Shown here piece after piece: positions 40,949-46,341 of a stretch of DNA of 46,341 nucleotides. The notes under the pieces are model-generated. The model did no database searches and was not told the origin of the DNA. It worked only from the letters and a program-made list of their open reading frames with translations. The stretch covers positions 1 through 46,341 of the forward strand of contig JBCDCH010000028.1 in the NCBI GenBank assembly GCA_039182125.1, written 5' to 3'. The number at the start of each line of letters is the position of its first letter. Position 1 is the stretch's first letter. The DNA comes from Planctomycetota bacterium. GTDB lineage: Bacteria > Planctomycetota > Phycisphaerae > Tepidisphaerales > Tepidisphaeraceae. The position numbers were made by a program, and so were the translations under genes.

Positions 40949-41023
40949 ACATGCCGCCGCAAGGTGTTCAAGGGCCAAATGTCAATGGGGCACGCGACGG
41001 CAAACTTTCGGGAGAAACTTACC

Positions 41024-41764
41024 ATGCGTACACGCAATCTTGCACTCGCAGCAGCGGCTGCTTTGATCGCCACGCCGGCGGTTGCATCGGCCGCTTCGTT
41101 CGCAGGCAATGGCAACACCGGCTTCGGCGGTGCTATCGGCACGAACACGCTCAACATCACCGACGACGGCACCAACGCGACCATCTCGCTCGACAGCCCG
41201 TTCGCCGGCAACGTTCTTGTCCTCTACCTGGACAACACCGCTGGCGGCTTGGCCGACACCGCGCTGCTGGATGACACCGATGACGGTGGTCGTACGGCCA
41301 CCAGCGGATTCAACGACAACGATCCGGCACTGCCTGACGACGACACCCGCACTCTGGCCACATTCGCGCCCGGCTTCGGGGCCGACACGTCCGTCGTGAT
41401 CGGCGAGTTCGGCTTGGTCATTTTCGACCTGATCGAGAATCCCGGCGATGGCGGACTGCCGTTCGTGTTCTTCGTTGATGACGATGCGAACGACTTTGTG
41501 TTCGAAGTGCCGTTGGCCGATCTGGGGATCGCCCCGGGCGGTTCTTTCGACTTTGTCGGTTCGTTGATCAGCGAAACCGCGTTCCGGTCGGACGAAACGA
41601 TCGGTGCGGCCGACTTCGTGCTCGACGCGGATCCGAACCCCGGTTTTACCGGCTCGGTCACGTTCACAGAGTCGCTGACCTACACCAGTACCGTGATCCC
41701 CGAGCCGGCGAGCCTTGGCTTGCTGAGTGTCGCGGGTCTCGGCCTGCTGCGTCGTCGTAAGTAA
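41024..41764 (+). CDS. PEP-CTERM sorting-domain protein
   Basis: This is a 246-residue secreted protein. The signal peptide is MRTRNLALAAAAALIATPAVASA, and ATG 41024 is preferred because GGAG lies nine bases upstream. The mature chain is acidic and Gly/Asp rich with repeated short beta-strands (FGGAIGTNTLNITDDGTNATI). I recognise no named domain. The tail is IPEPASLG, a short hydrophobic stretch and LRRRK. It is the first gene of a plus-strand run with the large amylase and pseudopilin, and divergent from the LacI-type gene, so sugar control is plausible. Confidence 0.84.
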   Translation: MRTRNLALAAAAALIATPAVASAASFAGNGNTGFGGAIGTNTLNITDDGTNATISLDSPFAGNVLVLYLDNTAGGLADTALLDDTDDGGRTATSGFNDNDPALPDDDTRTLATFAPGFGADTSVVIGEFGLVIFDLIENPGDGGLPFVFFVDDDANDFVFEVPLADLGIAPGGSFDFVGSLISETAFRSDETIGAADFVLDADPNPGFTGSVTFTESLTYTSTVIPEPASLGLLSVAGLGLLRRRK

Positions 41765-41778
41765 ACGACGGCGGCAAC

Positions 41779-41919
41779 GACCGTTCGCGGTCATGGTTCC
41801 CCCCTGCCATGACGCGAGCAGGCCCCGGCGGAGGCATCCGTCTTCGTCGGGGTCGCAGCTTTGGAACAACTCGGCCGGTCATCGTGAATGATGACCGGCT
41901 GATTTACAGGATTGCCTGT
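41779..41919 (+). other. Leader with four consecutive hairpins before the large amylase gene
   Basis: Arms seen are GACCG/CGGTC with a TTCG loop (41779-41792), TCATGG/CCATGA (41791-41812), GCCGGTCATC/GATGACCGGC (41874-41899, ten bp), and ACAGG/CCTGT (41906-41919). The first pair may terminate the PEP-CTERM transcript; the last two sit just before the GAGGAG ribosome site and could affect translation. Confidence 0.45.
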
Positions 41920-41937
41920 TTGAGGAGTAGCTTCGAC

Positions 41938-44900
41938 GTGTTGAACCGAACTTCATCCCGATCGGCCATCAGTGCCGCCGTGTTCGCGATGGGCGCCATC
42001 GCCTCCGCGCAGGATACGTCGGCTCCGGCGATCCTGCAGATCTTCGACGCGTCGTGGACGACGATCGAGGACCGCTCGGTCGATGCCTGGGCGGCCGGAT
42101 ACGGCAGCGTGTGGATGCCGCCGCCGGGCCGGGCCGAAACCGGCGGTTTCTCCGTTGGCTATGACGTGTACGACCGGTTCAACCTCGGCAACCCGGACGA
42201 TCGAACGCTCTACGGCACCGAGTCGGAACTCCGCGCCGCCATCGGCACTTGGCAGCGTTTCGGCGCGCAGACGTACGCCGACCTGATCTGGAATCACAAC
42301 GGCTTCTCCGACCGCTTCGATAGCGAGTTCGTCGCCTCGGGCGGCTATCCGGGTTTCGTCTTTCAGGGCGAGGGCGGCACCGGCGGTGACTTCCACACGT
42401 TCGTCGACAGCGTCTTTACCGAACGCATCAGCGGGCTGATCGACATCGATCACAGCTCGAACATTCAGTTTGTCCGTAATCCCGTGCCGGGGTTCAACAA
42501 CGTGCCGGCTGGGACGACGCCGTACTTCGGCCTGCTCGCCGACCAGCCGACCGAGGCCAACCGCCGGTTTTACACCGACCTCGACGGCCCCGGCCGGACG
42601 TACTTCGATCCGACGACCAACGAGACTTTTACGGTCCATGATTTTAACCGTTTCACCGGAGATGAAACCACGGATTGGGCCACCGGCGATCCGGTCGAGG
42701 AGAACGCGCTCGGTTACCTGATGCGCAATGCCCAGTGGATGATTCAGGACGTCGGCTTCGACGGCTTCCGCCTCGATGCGGTCAAGCACGTCGAGCCGTG
42801 GGTGTTCAACTACCTCGACCGCGCCGTCTACGAGGCCAACCCCCGCCTGCTGCTCGACGGGTCGATCAACCACGTCTTCAGTTTCGGCGAGGCGTTCGAA
42901 GGCAACGCGGGCATCATCCAGCAGTACATCCGCAAGGACCTGGTCGACGGCTCCAACAGTGTCGGCGGCAACCGCGACGCGCTCGACTTCCCGCTGCACT
43001 TCGCCCTCAAGGCCAACCTCACCGGCAACGGCTTCGGCAACGATTGGCGGAACATCCTCAACGCGTCGCAGGACCTCAACGATGACGGGCTCAACAACGG
43101 CAGCCAAGGCGTTTCCTTCGACGCGTCGCATGACGAAAACGGCGCTTTCCTCGGCAATGTGGCCAACGCCTACCTGCTGATGCGGCCGGGCAATCATGTC
43201 ACCTATTTCAACGCCGAGGAGTTCGGCCCCAACCGCGATTTCCCGAAAGACGGCCGCGGCGATGCGCTCGGCGGGCTTTACGGTGACACCATCACCACGC
43301 TCGTCGGCATCCGCAACACCCACGGTCGCGGCAACTTTCTCCCGCACCTCGTCGAGCAAAATCAACTGATCTACGAACGCGAGAAGTCCGCGTTGGTCGT
43401 GCTCTCGAGCCGAACCGACGAAGGCTTTGATGAGCGCACGGTCAGCACCACGTTCGAGCCGGGAACCTACCTGATCGAACTCACCGGCAAGGCCGCGCTC
43501 GACGCCGACATCCCTGAACTCGTTCAGGTCGATGGCAATGGCAATGTCGACCTCCGCGTTCAGCGGGCCAATGGCGGCGATGGCTACCTTGTCTATGGAC
43601 TTGCCACCCCGCAGGGCGAACTTTCGCTGTCCAATGTCGACTTCATCCTCGAAGGCGGCACGCCCACCGCGGCGACCAACGGCACCACCCGGCTCACCGA
43701 TCTCCACGTCGTTTCGGCCGACACCTTCCAGGTCCAACTGCAAACCGAGGAAGTCAACCTGCTCGGTCAGTTCCGCGATCCCGATGCCGACGGGGATAGT
43801 GCGCTGCTCAAGCTCAACGGTGGCCTCGACGCCAACGGCAACGGCCGCGTCGACTTCGTCCAGCCCGGCTCGGTCGCTTACGGCTTCGAGCTGTTCACCG
43901 ACAAATCCTCCCCGCTCGCCCTTGGCGGCGATGGCGAGTTCCTCCAGACCGTCGACACGACGCAACTGCCCGAGGGCGTCAACTTCGTCGAGGTCATCGC
44001 TTTCCGCCAACGTGATGACGGTGGTCCGCCGGTCTACTCGTCGTTCAAGAAAGCCCTGTACGTCGACCGCCTCGCTCCCGAGGTCGAGTTCGACGAGGCG
44101 GTGTCGTTCAACGGCGCGACCGAAGGCGAGCGTGATCTGCTCGTCAAGTCGACCGACCAGACCGCCAACAGCGTTCACGTCTTCGTCAACTTGCCCGCGA
44201 GCCTCACCGACGAGCAGATCCTTTCGTTCGTCAATGGAAGCAACCGCGCCGAGCAGATCGACCGTGACATCTTCAAGTACTACACCGACGGCCTGATCGA
44301 TGGCAACCACGCACTCACGACCGTGACGTTCGAGGTTACCGGCAACGTCGGCATTCAGCGTCTCGCCGGCGTGTACATCGACGGCATTGGCGCCGGGCTC
44401 GGTGATGTGAACGCCGACGGCGTGTTCGACACCACCGACGTCATCGGTGCCGGCGGCTTTGAGCAGTTCCTGTACGCCCGTGACACGCAGTTCAATGCCG
44501 CCGCCGACATCGACGGCGACGGCCGCGTGACCAGCGCCGACCTGTTCGCGCTCGAAGCCATCTACATGGACGAGCTTTCCGTGGACGCCGCCGCCGAGGC
44601 TCGCGCCGCGGAGCTTCGCCGTGGCAACGTCAACCAGTTCGGCTCCACCGACGCTTTCGACATCGACGACCTGCGTGCCAACTTCGGCACCGCCGACGGC
44701 TCGCTCGACGATTGGTACTACGACCTCTCCGGCGACGGCGTCATCGACACCGCCGACGTCGATCTCATCGTCGAAGAGGTTTTCGAGACCGCCTACGGCG
44801 ACACGAACCTTGACGGCTTCGTCGATGTTGATGACTTCCTGATCCTGATCGAAAACTGGCAGGAAGAGGGCGGCTGGGCCGACGGCGATTCCAACGGCTC

Positions 44901-45117
44901 GGGCGTCGTCGATAAGCCCGACCTGTTCATCATCAATGCCAACTATGGCTTCGGTTACGACGAACCGCTCGAACCCGTCGAGGTTTTGATCGACGGCCAA
45001 CCGTACCGGCTGGGCGTGAACGTGCCCGAGCCTTCCACCGTGCTAACACTTGCCGCTGCCGCGTGTCTGATGTTGACGCGTACCCGCCGGTCGAAGGACC
45101 GACCCGAGGTGGCGTGA
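41938..45117 (+). CDS. Large GH13 amylase with dockerin-like repeats and PEP-CTERM tail
   Basis: This secreted protein of about 1059 residues hydrolyses alpha-glucan. GTG 41938 (GAGGAG 10 bases upstream) starts the signal peptide ending IASAQ. The GH13 barrel spans about 30-450: ADLIWNHNG (region I), the nucleophile Asp in GFRLDAVKH (about 280), the acid Glu in FGEAFEG (about 317) and SHDENG (about 398). Beta domains follow. Residues about 820-1015 carry several dockerin-type EF-hand repeats (GDVNADGVFDTTDV, AADIDGDGRVTSADL, YDLSGDGVIDTADV, GDTNLDGFVDVDDF). The tail is VPEPSTVL, a hydrophobic stretch and TRTRRS. It lies 37 bp before the pseudopilin gene. TTG 41941 is an alternative start. Confidence 0.9.
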   Translation: MLNRTSSRSAISAAVFAMGAIASAQDTSAPAILQIFDASWTTIEDRSVDAWAAGYGSVWMPPPGRAETGGFSVGYDVYDRFNLGNPDDRTLYGTESELRAAIGTWQRFGAQTYADLIWNHNGFSDRFDSEFVASGGYPGFVFQGEGGTGGDFHTFVDSVFTERISGLIDIDHSSNIQFVRNPVPGFNNVPAGTTPYFGLLADQPTEANRRFYTDLDGPGRTYFDPTTNETFTVHDFNRFTGDETTDWATGDPVEENALGYLMRNAQWMIQDVGFDGFRLDAVKHVEPWVFNYLDRAVYEANPRLLLDGSINHVFSFGEAFEGNAGIIQQYIRKDLVDGSNSVGGNRDALDFPLHFALKANLTGNGFGNDWRNILNASQDLNDDGLNNGSQGVSFDASHDENGAFLGNVANAYLLMRPGNHVTYFNAEEFGPNRDFPKDGRGDALGGLYGDTITTLVGIRNTHGRGNFLPHLVEQNQLIYEREKSALVVLSSRTDEGFDERTVSTTFEPGTYLIELTGKAALDADIPELVQVDGNGNVDLRVQRANGGDGYLVYGLATPQGELSLSNVDFILEGGTPTAATNGTTRLTDLHVVSADTFQVQLQTEEVNLLGQFRDPDADGDSALLKLNGGLDANGNGRVDFVQPGSVAYGFELFTDKSSPLALGGDGEFLQTVDTTQLPEGVNFVEVIAFRQRDDGGPPVYSSFKKALYVDRLAPEVEFDEAVSFNGATEGERDLLVKSTDQTANSVHVFVNLPASLTDEQILSFVNGSNRAEQIDRDIFKYYTDGLIDGNHALTTVTFEVTGNVGIQRLAGVYIDGIGAGLGDVNADGVFDTTDVIGAGGFEQFLYARDTQFNAAADIDGDGRVTSADLFALEAIYMDELSVDAAAEARAAELRRGNVNQFGSTDAFDIDDLRANFGTADGSLDDWYYDLSGDGVIDTADVDLIVEEVFETAYGDTNLDGFVDVDDFLILIENWQEEGGWADGDSNGSGVVDKPDLFIINANYGFGYDEPLEPVEVLIDGQPYRLGVNVPEPSTVLTLAAAACLMLTRTRRSKDRPEVA

Positions 45118-45153
45118 CCCCTACCCAATTTTTCTCTCGTGAGGAGACCTCCC

Positions 45154-46191
45154 ATGCGGAACCCCAAACTGCGAACCCACCGCAAAACCGCCTTTACGCT
45201 CGTCGAACTCCTGGTCGTCATCGGCATCATCGCCCTGCTGATCAGCATCCTGCTGCCCAGTCTGCAACGAGCCCGACAGTCCGCACAGGATGTCAAGTGC
45301 CTGAGTAACCAACGGCAGCTTGCTCTTGCCGGCAACCTCATGCAGGCCGAGCTTGGTCGTGTCCAGACCGTCAGCGACAAAGATGTCGTGATGAGCGGCA
45401 ACGCCCTCAAGAGCGGCAAGCGCGGCATCCTCACCGACCGCCTCGGCACCGACGTGGTGCCGCTGGACTGGATCAGCGCCTTCGGTGAGTACGTCGGCCG
45501 CGCCAACACCGACAGCGGCCGCTACGAAGGCAACAGCGACGGCAGCGAAGTGTTCGTCTGCCCGCGCGACAAGTGGGCAACCCAAGAGCCGGTCGGCTAC
45601 TACCCCGGAAACAACTTCGTCAACACGTTCGGCTCGGGCACCGGCGTCGAAACGGACTATGCCAAGGCGTCCTACGGCATCAACATCGACATCGCCGCCG
45701 ACGTCAACCCCGACTCGGGCAATGGTGAGTACAACGCTGGCGGCACCATGGGTGTCTTTGGCGGTCCTGGGAACAACCCTGGCGGAGGTGGCGCTCCCGG
45801 CGACCTCGGGCAGCCGGCCAATGGCAACCTGACCAAGGTCCGCAGCGGCTCCGAGACGCTTTTCTTCGCCGATGCCGGCAACCGCCCGTTTATCGGCGTC
45901 TCCACCCTCGACCGCGTCGACATCCTCGCCTACACGACCAACTACATGGTCTTCAACGGCGCTACGGATGAGGACCAGCAGCTCTGGGGAACCCTCGGCG
46001 GCATCTTGCAGACGCCTTGGCTCCGTGGCCGCATCCCGACCGATCGCCACTACAACGATGTCGAGCTTGATGAGATTCCCAGTCCTGACACCGAGGGTGA
46101 GGGCGGCGGTATTCAGATCACCTTTGTCGATGGCCACGCCGAGAAAGTCACACGCGGCGAGTTCGATCGGGTCAAAGTCACGCCTTGGTAA
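45154..46191 (+). CDS. Type II secretion-type pseudopilin-like protein
   Basis: This 345-residue protein has the prepilin-type N-terminus [20 protein letters not shown] and [14 protein letters not shown] 45154 has GAGGAG at 45141-45146. The C-terminal domain has [13 protein letters not shown], the H-X9-DG-type end of planctomycete DUF1559-like pseudopilins. A Gly/Pro-rich linker ([14 protein letters not shown]) sits in the middle. Its position after the PEP-CTERM amylase suggests involvement in surface display or secretion of that enzyme; this is inference from context. It is followed 32 bp later by a strong terminator. Confidence 0.87.
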   Translation: MRNPKLRTHRKTAFTLVELLVVIGIIALLISILLPSLQRARQSAQDVKCLSNQRQLALAGNLMQAELGRVQTVSDKDVVMSGNALKSGKRGILTDRLGTDVVPLDWISAFGEYVGRANTDSGRYEGNSDGSEVFVCPRDKWATQEPVGYYPGNNFVNTFGSGTGVETDYAKASYGINIDIAADVNPDSGNGEYNAGGTMGVFGGPGNNPGGGGAPGDLGQPANGNLTKVRSGSETLFFADAGNRPFIGVSTLDRVDILAYTTNYMVFNGATDEDQQLWGTLGGILQTPWLRGRIPTDRHYNDVELDEIPSPDTEGEGGGIQITFVDGHAEKVTRGEFDRVKVTPW

Positions 46192-46223
46192 TCTCAAGCA
46201 AGGCAAAATCCTCGCTTAAACCT

Positions 46224-46255
46224 AACGACCCGCGTCAGCCATGACGCGGGTCGTT
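46224..46255 (+). terminator. Strong hairpin terminator after the pseudopilin gene
   Basis: The 14-base arms AACGACCCGCGTCA and TGACGCGGGTCGTT enclose a GCCA loop, followed by TGCTT. It closes the plus-strand run begun at the PEP-CTERM gene. The rest of the window (46256-46341) holds no feature I can support. Confidence 0.85.
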
Positions 46256-46341
46256 TGCTTCGCAGTGGACAAGGTTGTCGAAGCAACGCAGTTCAACTGT
46301 TTTCAATGCCCGAAGTATCCCACGTCTGGCACCTCCGCCGC

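Larger units (their letters stand above)
40595..41023. other. 429-bp intergenic control region between LacI repressor and PEP-CTERM gene
   Basis: No gene is present. The region holds the divergent promoters described separately (40689-40717 minus, 40845-40872 plus) and a cre-like element at 40935-40948, then a long leader for the PEP-CTERM gene. The GGAG ribosome site is at about 41011-41014. Confidence 0.55.

Noticed and set aside
41953-45000. 1015-codon minus-strand frame opposite the large amylase
   Set aside because: It is a shadow frame created by the GC-rich codon pattern; the plus strand has signal peptide, GH13 motifs, dockerin repeats and PEP-CTERM.

Overview
The window is GC-rich chromosomal DNA that looks like a planctomycete, most likely of the Phycisphaerae type. 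Four traits together point there. There are five PEP-CTERM proteins with Arg-rich tails. There are two pseudopilin-like proteins carrying the near-invariant helix [19 protein letters not shown]. One protein has a LEPR-XLL-type N-terminal motif (LEALENRRLL). A large secreted amylase has dockerin-like EF-hand repeats. I see no rRNA, tRNA, CRISPR array, integrase or phage module. The assignment is inference from protein hallmarks, not from a marker gene.

Layout. 1-6.7 kb: a partial 49-residue-repeat protein, a remnant of a duplicated thioredoxin/TPR gene, a tandem-domain class II aldolase, a small PEP-CTERM protein, the intact thioredoxin/TPR protein, and a broken gene for a sorted Calx-beta/T4-type lysozyme. 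6.7-12.6 kb: pdxH, a GH32/GH43-like propeller protein, a REP-associated transposase between two long palindromes, glyA, a charged membrane-anchored protein and a pseudopilin-like protein. 12.6-19.9 kb: a 534-bp hairpin-rich non-coding stretch before a PEP-CTERM gene, a small membrane protein with a good terminator, a polysaccharide co-polymerase/tyrosine autokinase, and an O-antigen-ligase-type protein with C-terminal TPRs. 19.9-28.0 kb: a zinc-ribbon membrane protein, a small helix-turn-helix-like protein, an HD-domain protein, and a four-gene minus-strand run (two esterase/hydrolases, a secreted unknown, a GH2 beta-mannosidase).

28.0-36.9 kb: sugar-nucleotide and glycan-initiation genes (SDR epimerase/dehydratase, WecA/MraY-type transferase, UDP-glucose dehydrogenase), then a beta-lactamase-fold hydrolase, a PEP-CTERM endonuclease/exonuclease/phosphatase-fold protein, a PEGA lipoprotein, an APH-type kinase and a membrane metallophosphoesterase. 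36.9-46.2 kb: an alpha-glucan locus with a secreted GH13 amylase, a LacI-family repressor, a PEP-CTERM protein, a second very large GH13 amylase with dockerin-like repeats and PEP-CTERM, and a pseudopilin-like protein, closed by a strong terminator.

How it fits together. The co-polymerase kinase, ligase, WecA-like transferase, epimerase and Ugd are the parts of an exopolysaccharide pathway. PEP-CTERM proteins are typically sorted by exosortase in EPS-producing bacteria, so the five PEP-CTERM proteins fit that setting, although no exosortase gene is in the window. The glycosidases suggest a polysaccharide-degrading life style. The best candidates for something unusual are the disrupted LEPR-XLL/Calx-beta/lysozyme gene, the aldolase with a metal-site-less second domain, the hairpin-rich leader at 12.8-13.1 kb, the paired 22-26 bp palindromes at 32.1 and 39.5 kb, and the low-GC domain inside the first amylase.
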